Shown: piece by piece, positions 52,439 through 61,328 of the stretch
Numbering within the stretch: position 1 is the first letter of the stretch
Layout of the letters: the number at the start of each line of letters is the position of its first letter
From: Pectobacterium aquaticum
GTDB taxonomy: Bacteria; Pseudomonadota; Gammaproteobacteria; Enterobacterales; Enterobacteriaceae
NCBI RefSeq assembly: GCF_003382565.3
Contig: NZ_CP086253.1
Span: 4,216,001-4,280,000, forward strand
Reading direction: 5' to 3'
DNA length: 64,000 nucleotides
The notes under the pieces: generated by a model
The model's database searches: none
The model's input: the letters and a program-made list of their open reading frames with translations, nothing else
Told to the model about the DNA's origin: nothing
Translations under genes and position numbers: made by a program

Positions 52439-52996
52439 ATGCGTTACCTCGTCCTCCCCTTCATCCTTCTTGTCCTGACCGGCTGTCAGGCGGTTACCAC
52501 CTTCGATAAATACGCCACGATGCGTCTTTATGAAGTTTATGAAGTCGAGAACCTTTCTGCCTGTGAGTACAAACCGCCGTTTCGTGACTGCACCGTGGAT
52601 AAGCGCTCTTTTAACGTCAGGATCACTGACGATAAAAGCAAAATCGCGTTAGTGGTAGGAAAGCGCTATGCCTATTTCGGCTTCACGCGTGATGATTTTG
52701 CCCGTCAGACGCAGCCGCTGCGTGATTTCCTGATTTGGGTAGAAGATCCGAACGCGCAAGATAAACAGATCAAGCAATTACGCAAAGCCGGAAACGTTGG
52801 CGGAAGTCTGTTTTACAACACAGAGGTGGAATATCAGTTCGATTATCTGCACACGCGTGCCGATGTTCCGTTGCTCGTCGTTAAACCTCATGAAAACGCG
52901 GATTCTTACGGTCTGACCGTCGAAGAAGTGAAAAACCTGCTGTCGGTGATGGATGCCTGGTATGCCGGCACGTTTTCTGGGAAACAGCTTACCTAA
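52439..52996 (+). CDS. Putative lipoprotein of unknown function
   Basis: This 185-residue protein begins MRYLVLPFILLVLTGCQAV, a lipoprotein signal with lipobox LTGC (Cys16), so it should be anchored in the outer or inner membrane leaflet. The mature part has a CEYKPPFRDCTVDKRSF segment with two Cys that could pair. ATG at 52439 is chosen for the signal; an upstream start in the vapC 3' end would spoil it. No family is recognised. Confidence 0.7.
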   Translation: MRYLVLPFILLVLTGCQAVTTFDKYATMRLYEVYEVENLSACEYKPPFRDCTVDKRSFNVRITDDKSKIALVVGKRYAYFGFTRDDFARQTQPLRDFLIWVEDPNAQDKQIKQLRKAGNVGGSLFYNTEVEYQFDYLHTRADVPLLVVKPHENADSYGLTVEEVKNLLSVMDAWYAGTFSGKQLT

Positions 52997-53042
52997 ACAT
53001 AGTGAAGGCGGCCAGACAGGTCAAATCTGGCCGAGAGCGGCA

Positions 53043-53261
53043 TTAGAATTTCTGCATTCTGGAAGAGAATTGACCGCAGTTTTTCAGCATCAAGTCTTTG
53101 ACCGGTCGGCGGTCATAGTAGCCTTTTTCGGTTTTGAACACTTCGTAGACTTCGATGCGACGTGGCGAATAAGCATCAACAAATTTACCAGTAACATAAT
53201 AGTAATTCCCGACCACAGGTTTAAACGTGACGGTACTAAATCCACCATTGGCAGCAATCAT
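53043..53261 (-). CDS. Short hypothetical or relic frame
   Basis: A 72-codon frame reads MIAANGGFSTVTFKPVVGNY, then YEVFKTEKGYYDRRPVKDLM and ends with a C-terminal CGQFSSRMQKF. It looks like the 3' end of a secreted or periplasmic protein but an in-frame stop lies four codons before the ATG, so the gene is short or truncated. It is antisense to nothing known. No function is proposed. Confidence 0.35.
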   Translation of the reverse strand: MIAANGGFSTVTFKPVVGNYYYVTGKFVDAYSPRRIEVYEVFKTEKGYYDRRPVKDLMLKNCGQFSSRMQKF

Positions 53262-53317
53262 TCTGACTGCAATTCACCCTCAACGCGAAAATCGATAACG
53301 TTTTCAGAAAAGGAATC

Positions 53318-53617
53318 ATGTTCTCCGGCTCGACTAAACTCCCCGATAGCGATGAAGATGCCGCCTCGATTGGCGTCCAGCACTGGTGCCAGTGTTTATC
53401 CGAAATCCGCACCGCCCTGACACACTGTGAATGGCTTGTCGCGGTTGACGACCACAGCATACCTTGGGACGCCGAGGCAAAGGCGCATGATCCCACGCGA
53501 TGAAGTCTCAGCCTCTGACGCTTGCTGAAAGACGAATTTGGCCTGTGGTTCTTCGCCAACGCGCCCGCAGGCGTCGTGTGGATTACGCCCGAGGGGCAAG
53601 AGAGTTGGACGTAAGAG
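53318..53617 (+). pseudogene. Frameshifted relic of an unknown protein
   Basis: The first frame (MFSGSTKLPDSDEDAASIGV ... VAVDDHSIPWDAEAK) ends at 53503. A second frame in the same direction continues with KDEFGLWFFANAPAGVVW and ITPEGQESWT, stopping at 53617. Joined, they look like one small soluble protein of about 100 residues with a conserved DDHSIPWD segment. No family is recognised. Confidence 0.4.
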
Positions 53618-53870
53618 GAATCAGCGGGCCAATCACAAAACCGTTGATACCGTAGATTTCCATACCGCCCAGCGTGGCGATCAGAATCAGGTTCACCAGA
53701 TAGGCGCCGTCCTTCAGGAGGAAGAAAAGCAGGTAGAGCATCACCCCGAAACCGATGAAGAAGGTGAATGTTCCTTTGCCGATCAGCAGCACCACCGCCC
53801 ATAAGATGGCGGAATAATACGGTGCCAGAGTGTCAAAAAACGCCAGCGTGAGATAAATAAGATAAGGATG
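53583..53870 (-). pseudogene. AI-2E-family transporter relic
   Basis: The minus strand encodes FFDTLAPYYSAILWAVVL, then FIGFGVMLYLLFFLLKDG joined to NLILIATLGGMEIYGINGFV and IGPLI. The first and last pieces match the beginning and end of AI-2E/YdiK-type membrane permeases (normally about 350 residues), so the middle has been deleted. The C-terminus runs into the preceding relic. It is a non-functional remnant. Confidence 0.55.
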
Positions 53871-53962
53871 AAGAATCTCCCTTCGTTCAATCTGCCCTCG
53901 AAATATAGAACGAAGTCGACCGTTTTCAATACAGGAAAAAGCGCATAGTGCTGAGGAAATGG

Positions 53963-54331
53963 CTAGGCAAGCGCCTCATGAGTGGCAATAAAGTCATCTT
54001 TTAACTGGCTATACACAGCGGCATCGTTGTCACACGCCAGTGCAGCGGCGCGCTTTATTGCCGCATATTCCGCACACACGTCAGGATTCACCCGCAGATA
54101 ATCACGAAAAGCTAAATGTCTCTGAATAGGTTCGTCACCCACCACGAAGGCGTGAAGATGGTGAGTACGAGCGTCACCGCCCTTGGTGTAGTAACGACGC
54201 CTCGCTATCCCATTTTCGCCGCGGGGGCGATAGCCCAAATCGACCATGACGTGATCCAACCTATCCAAATCGGACAGCGAAACCACTTCCAGCAGCATAT
54301 CAATCACCGGTTTAGCGGGTAACCCCGGCAC
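53963..54331 (-). pseudogene. GrpB/UPF0157-family protein, N-terminally truncated
   Basis: The 122 visible residues (PGLPAKPVIDMLLEVVSLSD ... HHLHAFVVGDEPIQRHLAFR DYL) match the C-terminal two-thirds of the GrpB group, a nucleotidyltransferase-like fold of unknown role. Complete members have an N-terminal HIGSTAVPGLP; here VPGLP is preceded by an in-frame stop after DKA, so roughly 45 residues are missing. A GTG at 54331 could start a shorter protein. Confidence 0.7.
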
Positions 54332-54417
54332 GGCCTTATCGCGTAAAGGTTATCAACGTTCAGAGGAAGGTTCAAAAGCCATCACGCGGCGAGTGACTCT
54401 CACCGCGTCATCCGTGC

Positions 54418-55578
54418 TTACAGGCCATCCAGTCGCCGCTGGGTCGCCTGCACCAGTGAGTCTGTGGTGATGTCGGCAATGGATTTGGCACCCGTGAGCG
54501 TCATCGCTACACGCATCTCTTTTTCGATCAGGTTCAGCAGGTTAACCACGCCCGCTTCGCCCGCTGCCGCGAGTGCGTAGACAAACGCGCGCCCGAGCAT
54601 CACACCGTCCGCACCCAGCGCGATCATCCGCACCACGTCCAGCCCGGTACGAATACCGGAATCCGCCAGAATGGTGATCTCGCCTTTCACCGCATCGGCG
54701 ATAGCGGGCAGCGCATGTGCCGTCGAGAGCACGCCGTCCAGTTGTCGACCGCCGTGATTGGAAACCACGATGCCGTCCGCGCCAAACCTCACCGCCTCTT
54801 TGGCATCTTCGGGGTCGAGAATGCCTTTGATGATCATCGGCCCTTTCCACATCTCGCGGATCCACGCCAAATCCTGCCACGAAATAGAGGAATCGAAATT
54901 CTCGGCCAGCCAGCCGATATAGTTCTCCAGCGTCGTCGGCGTACCGCGATAGGCGGAAACATTCCCCAAATCGTGCGGCTTACCGTTCAGGCCAACGTCC
55001 CATGCCCACTGTGGATGCACCATCGCCTGCAAAACGCGACGTATCGCCGCATTCGGGCCACTCATGCCGGAATGGGCATCACGATAGCGCGCGCCCGGCG
55101 TCGGCATATCCACGGTAAAGACCAGCGTCTTCACCCCTGCTGCTTGCGCACGTTCCAACACGTTGCGCATAAAGCCGCGATCTTTTAACACGTAGAGCTG
55201 GAACCACAGAGGCCGATCGATAGTGGGTGCGACCTCCTCAATCGGGCAGACGGAAACGGTAGACAGCGTAAAGGGAATACCCTTCTGCGCCGCCGCACGG
55301 GCAGCCTGAACCTCGCCGCGTCGGGCGTACATGCCGGTCAGGCCAACGGGTGCCAGCACCACCGGCATCGCCAGTTTTTCGCCGAACAGCTGCGTTTCTA
55401 GGCTCAGGTCGGAGACATTTTTCAGGATGCGCTGACGCAGCGCGATATCCGCCAGATCGGCGGTATTACGCCTGAGCGTGTGCTCACCATACGCACCACC
55501 ATCGACATAGTGGAAAAGAAACGGCGGCAGCTTACGCTGCGCCGCCGCCCGGTAGTCCGTTGAAGCAGAGATGATCAT
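54418..55578 (-). CDS. lldD: L-lactate dehydrogenase (FMN-dependent)
   Basis: This 386-residue protein shows the alpha-hydroxy-acid oxidase set: FHYVDGGAYGEHTLRRN near residue 23, LAPVGLTGMYARRGE, the catalytic His/Arg in VSNHGGRQLDG near 271 and ILADSGIRTGLDVVRMIALG near 301 for FMN phosphate. It oxidises L-lactate to pyruvate at the inner membrane and passes electrons to the respiratory chain. It lies downstream of aldA on the same strand, so the pair would turn L-lactaldehyde into pyruvate. It is slightly shorter than E. coli LldD (396). Confidence 0.95.
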   Translation of the reverse strand: MIISASTDYRAAAQRKLPPFLFHYVDGGAYGEHTLRRNTADLADIALRQRILKNVSDLSLETQLFGEKLAMPVVLAPVGLTGMYARRGEVQAARAAAQKGIPFTLSTVSVCPIEEVAPTIDRPLWFQLYVLKDRGFMRNVLERAQAAGVKTLVFTVDMPTPGARYRDAHSGMSGPNAAIRRVLQAMVHPQWAWDVGLNGKPHDLGNVSAYRGTPTTLENYIGWLAENFDSSISWQDLAWIREMWKGPMIIKGILDPEDAKEAVRFGADGIVVSNHGGRQLDGVLSTAHALPAIADAVKGEITILADSGIRTGLDVVRMIALGADGVMLGRAFVYALAAAGEAGVVNLLNLIEKEMRVAMTLTGAKSIADITTDSLVQATQRRLDGL

Positions 55579-55805
55579 CGTCCTTTCCCATCCTTCTTCT
55601 TGTTTGTGCCACTGTTACGGTAAGTGGCATGACTGTTACTGGAACTGCTTTTAGTGGAATTCATACTGTTCACTTCAGTCCGCTTTTAGGGGAAACACAG
55701 GGGGAGGTTCCCGCAGGGAGGCCTCACCCCTGTGGTCGCCCCGTGTATCTCGATACTTAAGCGATCGGCATGACTTTATTGAGATTGCCTTTAGTGAAAC
55801 TGCTT
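55579..55805. repeat. aldA-lldD spacer with short direct repeats and a hairpin
   Basis: ACTGCTTTTAGTGGAATT (55644-55661) reappears as ACTGCTTTTAGTGAAATT (55799-55816), with further partial copies, partly inside the aldA 3' end. Between them CACAGGGGGAGG and CCTCACCCCTGTG (55695-55732) form a strong stem. It looks like a small duplication enclosing a palindromic element; no gene is present. Confidence 0.4.
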
Positions 55806-57245
55806 TTAGTGAAATTGAAGGTACGCGACATGCGTTTGCAGATATTCCTGCAAGCCATGCTTACCGTCCGCCCCACCCACACCGGATTTACGCCAGCCCG
55901 CATGGAAGCCCTGCATCGCCTCGAAGTTTTCACGGTTGATGTAGGTTTCACCGAACTTCAGCCCTTTAAGCGCCTTCATCGCGGTGTTGATGTTTTGCGT
56001 ATAGATCGACGACGTCAGGCCATATTCGCTGTCGTTCGCCATCGTAATCGCCTCTTCCAATGTGTCGAAAGTCGCGACGGGCAGCACCGGACCAAACACT
56101 TCTTCGTGCATGATCGGCATGTCTTGTTTCACATCCACCAGCAGCGTAGGCGGGTAGAAATAGCCTGTACCGCTTGCGCGCTGGCCGCCGAGCAACACTT
56201 TCGCACCCTGTGATACCGCTTTCGCCACTTTGTCTTCTACACGCTGTCGCGCCGCCGCGCTGATCAACGGCCCCATATCCAGCGCTTTTTTCTCCGCCGT
56301 GTTGCCGAAGGTCACCTGCTCCATCGCAGTTTTAATTCGGGAGATAAACTCGTCGTAAATGCCTTTCTGCACGTAAACGCGCTCGGCGCAGTTACACACC
56401 TGCCCGCTGTTGATCACGCGGGAGCTGACAATCGCTTTCACTGCCAGATCGAGATCGGCATCATCCATCACGATGGCGGGCGCTTTGCCGCCCAGTTCCA
56501 GCGATACCTTCGTGACGTTCTGCGCCGCCGCCGTCATGGTGGCAATGCCCGCCGCCACGCTGCCAGTCAGGCTGACCATGCCGACTTTCGGGTTAGCAGC
56601 CAGCTCTTGCCCGACCGTTGGGCCATAGCCGGTAACGAAATTGATGACGCCTTTCGGCAGGCCAATTTTGTGAATGATTTCGGCGAAAATCACCGCATTA
56701 TTCGGTGTGATCTCGCTCGGTTTGATGACGATGGTATTGCCGGTGATCAGCGCCGGAGCGGCCTTGCGCGCGATCAGGAAGAAAGGGAAGTTCCACGGCA
56801 GAATACCGGTCGTGACGCCAATCGCTTTGCGGAAGACGAAGATGTTCTCATTCGGGCGGTCGCTCTGAATAATTTCGCCTTCATAACGGCGCGCCCACTC
56901 CGCCATGTAGTCGAGGTAGTCAGCGGTGAACAGCACTTCCGTCTGCGCCAGACCGTGCGTCTTGCCGCCTTCCGCAATGATGGTATCGGTCAGTTCGGCT
57001 TCGCGCTCGCGGATACCGTCGGCAATTTTGTGCAGCCAGACGCCGCGTTCAACCGCAGGCAGCGCTTCCCAGCCCGGCTGTGCGGCTTCTGCCGCGTCTA
57101 TCGCTCTCTTCGCATCGTCAGCGGAGCCTTCCGGGATCTGTGAAATAACCTGCTCTGTGGCCGGGTTCACCACATCAATCCACTTCCCGCTGCTGTTTTC
57201 AACAAACTCACCGTTGATGTACATACGTTTTTGGGTGGTGCTCAT
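55806..57245 (-). CDS. aldA: Lactaldehyde / aldehyde dehydrogenase
   Basis: This 479-residue protein is close to E. coli AldA throughout. It has GVTTGILPWNFPFFLIARKA, the catalytic Glu in VSLELGGKAPAIVMDDADLD and the Cys in NSGQVCNCAERVY near residue 285, and the terminal FEAMQGFHAGWRKSGVGGAD. ATG at 57245 gives the same length as E. coli; the ATG three codons earlier sits against its GGAG site. It oxidises L-lactaldehyde (from fucose or rhamnose) to L-lactate using NAD. Confidence 0.95.
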   Translation of the reverse strand: MSTTQKRMYINGEFVENSSGKWIDVVNPATEQVISQIPEGSADDAKRAIDAAEAAQPGWEALPAVERGVWLHKIADGIREREAELTDTIIAEGGKTHGLAQTEVLFTADYLDYMAEWARRYEGEIIQSDRPNENIFVFRKAIGVTTGILPWNFPFFLIARKAAPALITGNTIVIKPSEITPNNAVIFAEIIHKIGLPKGVINFVTGYGPTVGQELAANPKVGMVSLTGSVAAGIATMTAAAQNVTKVSLELGGKAPAIVMDDADLDLAVKAIVSSRVINSGQVCNCAERVYVQKGIYDEFISRIKTAMEQVTFGNTAEKKALDMGPLISAAARQRVEDKVAKAVSQGAKVLLGGQRASGTGYFYPPTLLVDVKQDMPIMHEEVFGPVLPVATFDTLEEAITMANDSEYGLTSSIYTQNINTAMKALKGLKFGETYINRENFEAMQGFHAGWRKSGVGGADGKHGLQEYLQTHVAYLQFH

Positions 57246-57534
57246 GTCAGGCATCTCCAAAGTAGGGTTAGAGAATACAACACATAAACGAGTTGTTAAT
57301 AAAACACGTCTTTTTTGTGAAGTTTTGCCATGCTGCGCGATCTGCACTGCATTTACCTTTTCATGGCTGCCATCTCAGTCTGGCAAGTGGCAAAAAAGTC
57401 ATGCTGAGAACGCCTGACGTAACACTTTTGCAAAGTATCAGAGAATGCAGGGGAATAACGGCAGAGTGGGAATGAACGGGGCGGTGACAGACGCCGCATT
57501 CCACTACGGCGTCTGTCTGTAAAGCAGGGAAATT

Positions 57535-58464
57535 TTACTGTTCGTCGACTTTTACTATCTCTTCCTTCACCTGCCACTTGCCGCCCACCAGCTCGCGGGT
57601 GGTGGCGACCATCGCCTGTTTCTCTTCGGAGTAGGCTTCCGTGGTTTCGACAATCAGGACAGGCTTATTATTGGCTATCTGATAGGTAGACCATTGGTGC
57701 CAGCAGCAGCCGCTTTTGGTAAACGTCGTGATAGTCTTACTTTTCTCATCAATCTCGAACAGGCCGAGGTTGGAGCTGGCTAACTCGGTCAGCGGCACAT
57801 TCTGAGTAAACTGCTGCTTTTCCACATCAAACAGGTAGACGTTGTAAGACGGCCCGCCGTAAGCACCGCTATTGCCATTACGCAGCATGATATCCGCGTG
57901 GTAATCGAAGTTAGCGTCATCAATCACCAGCCCGCTGTTGTTCTCACCGTAGACCTCGACCAGATTCGCGGTGACTTCACCCTTATTGTTCAGCTCGATG
58001 AACAGGTTTTCCATCGTGATACGTTGGAACAGGTCACCACGCCCTTTCTTAAAGATATCCAGCGTGCCGGGGCCTTCGCAGGTTGAGTAAGAAGGGTCGA
58101 GAGTGCACCTCGCCACGCTGAGAACGAAGTCCCACTGGCCTGATGCCTGAGTAATCAGGGAGATATTTTCACTACCGGACAGCGCCTGAATACGGGAAAC
58201 CATCTCATTCCCTAGGCAAACGTCATCCTTACAGCGGTCACGCTCGGCCAGCCACGCGCGCTGTTCCTGACGCGCTTGCGCTTTGTCTTCCTTTTTCACA
58301 TAACCCTGATAGGCCTTGTTTAATACCGTATCAAGCTGCTGTAAACGGCTGCTGGCACAAATCATTTTCTCGGTGTCTGTACTGGCCTTGCTGCAATCCA
58401 TCGCCCAGACGGACGAGGTGAAGAAAAACAGCAGGGATGAAACGGCCAGAGATAAATAACGCAT
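57535..58464 (-). CDS. Periplasmic LprI-domain protein
   Basis: This 309-residue protein begins with a signal peptide MRYLSLAVSSLLFFFTSSVWA before MDCSK, given in parts here. Residues 23-95 form the LprI/DUF1311 four-Cys helical domain (CSKASTDTEKMICAS, DRCKDDVCLG). The C-terminal 200 residues are beta-rich and contain CTLDPSYSTC and an unusual SGCCWHQW segment. LprI domains occur in lysozyme-inhibitor and unknown periplasmic proteins. The exact role is not known. A 9-bp-stem hairpin (57488-57515) follows but without a T tract. Confidence 0.8.
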   Translation of the reverse strand: MRYLSLAVSSLLFFFTSSVWAMDCSKASTDTEKMICASSRLQQLDTVLNKAYQGYVKKEDKAQARQEQRAWLAERDRCKDDVCLGNEMVSRIQALSGSENISLITQASGQWDFVLSVARCTLDPSYSTCEGPGTLDIFKKGRGDLFQRITMENLFIELNNKGEVTANLVEVYGENNSGLVIDDANFDYHADIMLRNGNSGAYGGPSYNVYLFDVEKQQFTQNVPLTELASSNLGLFEIDEKSKTITTFTKSGCCWHQWSTYQIANNKPVLIVETTEAYSEEKQAMVATTRELVGGKWQVKEEIVKVDEQ

Positions 58465-58498
58465 GAAGTCTCGCTCCTTGAATACAAATGAAAACCTA

Positions 58499-58823
58499 AC
58501 TGATTAATAAGTAGACCATCGTCCGGTGCCTGATAAAACGTCCCCTTTGCCCAATGCGACCCCAGAGATTGAAATGCTCGCCCGAATGGTGAACCACATG
58601 CACCGCCCACAGCATGCCGAAGGTATGGTGCCAGCCCAGCGCCGAACAAATAAACGGCACGGAAGGGAAATCCCGCACCACGCAGCCCCATACAACCCGG
58701 ATGCAGGCAGTACCCGACTTCAAACGTCGAAATATTAGCCATGTCGATCAGTGCTCCGCTGCGCAGGAAGCGCGCTGCCGGTAGAAATAATCTTGAGTGG
58801 AACCAATCCCTGAGTAAATGCAT
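58499..58823 (-). pseudogene. Sterol desaturase / fatty-acid hydroxylase family relic
   Basis: Two overlapping minus-strand frames are needed: one starts MHLLRDWFHSRLFLPAARFL, the other contains GMLWAVHVVHHSGEHFNL, a segment with the His-box pattern (HxxHH) of sterol desaturase-family di-iron enzymes. Transmembrane segments are short and no complete gene can be assembled. The 300 bases from 58824 to 59123 contain no gene I can support. Confidence 0.5.
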
Positions 58824-59123
58824 GACTTGGCGTCTTGAACATCCATCCTTTCCAGATTTATTATCGTTTTACCTGCAAACGATAAGACTATCGTGCGCGG
58901 TATTTATTCATTCTGACGCTAAGAATAACGAAATCACCACGAATTGAAATCTTAAGCTGTGCGGTCGCACGATTCCATCCCGACACTTTTTCGCTATTCT
59001 CTGTGCATTCGCGATGCTGAATTAAGCCAGAAATTCTACTTATGTCATTGTTTATAAAATCAGTTATTGCCGCTGGATGATGTTGGCAGAAGGAATTGCT
59101 CCCTCTGCCATGGTCAGGCAGGA

Positions 59124-59513
59124 TCAGGCGAAGGCAAAGCCCTCATCTTCCCATCCCGTGATTCCCCCTATCATAATTTTTACCGGGCGACCGAGTTGTG
59201 CCAGCTTTAATGCCGCCTGATCTGCGCCATTGCAGTGTGGTCCCGCGCAATAGACGACAAACCGTGTGTCATCGGGCCACTCGGCCATACGCTCAGGTGT
59301 GATTTCACGGTGCGGAAGATGAATCGCTCCCGGTATATGGCGCGCGCTAAAGTGCTTCGTCGACCCCACTACATGCAATAACACGAAGTCCTGCTGGGTG
59401 TCAGAGAGCGAGCCCGCCACATCCGCACAGTCTGTTTCCACAGACAGACGCCGTGAAAAATGGGATAAGGCGATATCAGAAGCAGCAAAGGGATAGTCAG
59501 TCACATAACTCAT
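59124..59513 (-). CDS. Rhodanese-domain protein
   Basis: This 129-residue single-domain rhodanese has HIPGAIHLPHREITPERMAE and the active-site loop VVYCAGPHCNGAD with the catalytic Cys in CAGPHC. The family carries sulfane sulfur on this Cys. It is divergent from ftrA with a 119-base gap; ftrA-type regulators are often paired with such a rhodanese gene, so FtrA was probably its regulator. The protein itself appears intact. Confidence 0.88.
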   Translation of the reverse strand: MSYVTDYPFAASDIALSHFSRRLSVETDCADVAGSLSDTQQDFVLLHVVGSTKHFSARHIPGAIHLPHREITPERMAEWPDDTRFVVYCAGPHCNGADQAALKLAQLGRPVKIMIGGITGWEDEGFAFA

Positions 59514-59632
59514 CGATTTTTCTCACTGATTGGAATGAAACTCGACTATAAAACGGATACATAAAGGCTGGCAGATGGCATTATTGCCATATATCGTCAA
59601 TATCATGACAGGTTATTGAGGTGAGGAAATCG

Positions 59633-60240
59633 ATGGTCAATCCGCTTGTTGTCGTACTCGCTTATGATGGCTTGTGTACCTTCGAATTTGGTATCGCAGT
59701 TGAAATCTTCGGCCTTCCTCGCCCCGAAATGGGAAAAGACTGGTATCAGTTTGCCGTCGCGGGCTTAGACAGTGGCGCGATGCGGGCAATCAAGTGGCTC
59801 GCCGCTTAGTGGTCGCACCGCATCGTGATGGTGGGCAAGCGCAGTATATTGAAAAAGCAGTACCGGTAGACTATGAACGCTCACGCCTCGGGCCGCTTAT
59901 CGATCATGTCCGAGCCAACCTCGCGGAAGAGTATTCCGTTACGAAACTGGCAGCAATTTCCTGTATGAGTCCACGCACGTTCCTTCGCCGTTTTTCTGCC
60001 GCTACGGGTACGACGCCAGCGCGCTGGTTACTGGCCGAACGGCTGAATACCGCACGCGATTTACTGGAAAACACGCGCTTATCGATCGAGAAAATCGCCG
60101 AAACGGTGGGATTCGGTACCGCAGCCTCGTTACGCCATCATTTTCGCCAGCAGCTACAGCTCACGCCCTCAACCTATCGGTTGCGCTTCGGGCAGAAAAC
60201 CCATGATATTCCAGAGAATCTTGCTGCGAAAAGAGGATAA
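59633..60240 (+). pseudogene. ftrA: FtrA-type AraC regulator with internal deletion and frameshift
   Basis: The start MVNPLVVVLAYDGLCTFEFG is the DJ-1-like N-domain of FtrA regulators. After about 50 residues the frame breaks at GAMRAIKW, near 59780, and a second frame continues VARRLVVAPHRDGGQAQYIE followed by two AraC helix-turn-helix motifs (YSVTKLAAISCMSPRTFLRR, IEKIAETVGFGTAASLRHHF). Complete members have about 320 residues, so about 140 codons are lost. The C-terminal DNA-binding part might still be made from an internal start. Confidence 0.8.
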
Positions 60241-60599
60241 AATCATATCGACGAGGCGTGAGAGACAGTAAAAGCGAGCACAATATGAAAAGTCGAGTGT
60301 TACTCATGAAGACAACGAATGTCATTGAGGCCTGATGGGCCTGTAAAACGATACAGGCCATCGAGGAGAAAAAATTATTTTTATTATGCTATTGATAAAT
60401 ATCGCTTAATTAGCATTCCCTGATGTTAGCCAATCATCACGCCTATCCTGAGCGGTGTTTGTTTCTCTTGTTTTATGCTCTTAAAATCGTCGTAAGATTG
60501 TATTTTTTTCACTCACCCATAACAATTAGACTTAGGTACAGGTGTAGGTATATACTTTTCCGTTACACGGATGTTGATTCTTCAGACTGAGGTCATGAG
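60241..60599. other. Gene-free region upstream of expR, with a lux-box-like palindrome
   Basis: The region is AT-rich and holds no gene. ACTTAGGTACAGGTGTAGGT (60530-60549) is an imperfect 20-base palindrome resembling lux-type boxes that bind LuxR proteins, about 50 bases before expR. The similarity to the consensus is only partial, so this is a candidate. No terminator of the ftrA remnant is seen. Confidence 0.35.
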
Positions 60600-61328
60600 A
60601 TGTCGCCATTATTCACCGATAGTGAAATAATAAGCAGGGTAATCAAAAAACACTTCAATAAAAATTTGGATCATTATGATGGAATAAAATTCTCATTTAT
60701 GGTTCTCAATAAGAAAAACCCTTCTCAGATGATCATCATTTCCAGTTATCCCGATGAATGGGTTGACCTCTATAAGGAGAACAAATACCAGCACATTGAT
60801 CCTGTGGTCCTTGCTTCATTTAATAAAATATCGCCCTTCTCTTGGGATAAAAGCCTGGTTATTAATACGCGATTACAGCTTGCCAAAATATTCGACCTCT
60901 CTAAAAAATATAATATCATTAACGGATACACCTTTGTCCTTCACGATCATGGCGACAATCTGGCCATGCTATCTATTATTGTAGACAGTTCGTATCCAGA
61001 TGATGTTGATGTATTTATTGAAGAAAAAAAAGACACCTTTCAGATGCTATTAATTGATGCATATGAGAAAATCATCTCACTTTGCAGAGATATGGTTGAA
61101 AACAAAAAACAACCAGATAATAAAGAAATATTCTCTCAGCGAGAAAATGAAATTCTTTACTGGGCCAGTATGGGTAAAACCTATCTGGAAGTGGCTATTA
61201 TTCTCGGTATCAAAACCAGCACGGTAAAATTCCATATTGGCAACGTTGTGAAAAAACTTGGGGTTCTTAACGCCAAGCATGCCATCAGGCTCGGCGTTGA
61301 GTTACAGCTTATCAAGCCAGTGCAATAG
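60600..61328 (+). CDS. expR: LuxR-type quorum-sensing regulator ExpR
   Basis: This 242-residue protein has an N-terminal acyl-homoserine-lactone domain with the conserved YPDEWVDLYKENKYQHIDPV segment and NGYTFVLHDHGDNLAMLSI, and a C-terminal LuxR helix-turn-helix (FSQRENEILYWASMGKTYLE, VKFHIGNVVKKLGVLNAKHA). The tail is nearly identical in kind to Pectobacterium ExpR. Such proteins repress or activate extracellular-enzyme genes until the signal binds. Its 3' end overlaps expI by 17 bases on the opposite strand. Confidence 0.95.
   Translation: MSPLFTDSEIISRVIKKHFNKNLDHYDGIKFSFMVLNKKNPSQMIIISSYPDEWVDLYKENKYQHIDPVVLASFNKISPFSWDKSLVINTRLQLAKIFDLSKKYNIINGYTFVLHDHGDNLAMLSIIVDSSYPDDVDVFIEEKKDTFQMLLIDAYEKIISLCRDMVENKKQPDNKEIFSQRENEILYWASMGKTYLEVAIILGIKTSTVKFHIGNVVKKLGVLNAKHAIRLGVELQLIKPVQ

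Noticed and set aside
53043..53617. A new functional small-protein locus
   Set aside because: The frames here are broken by stops or shifts and lie beside clear gene relics, so decay is the simpler reading.
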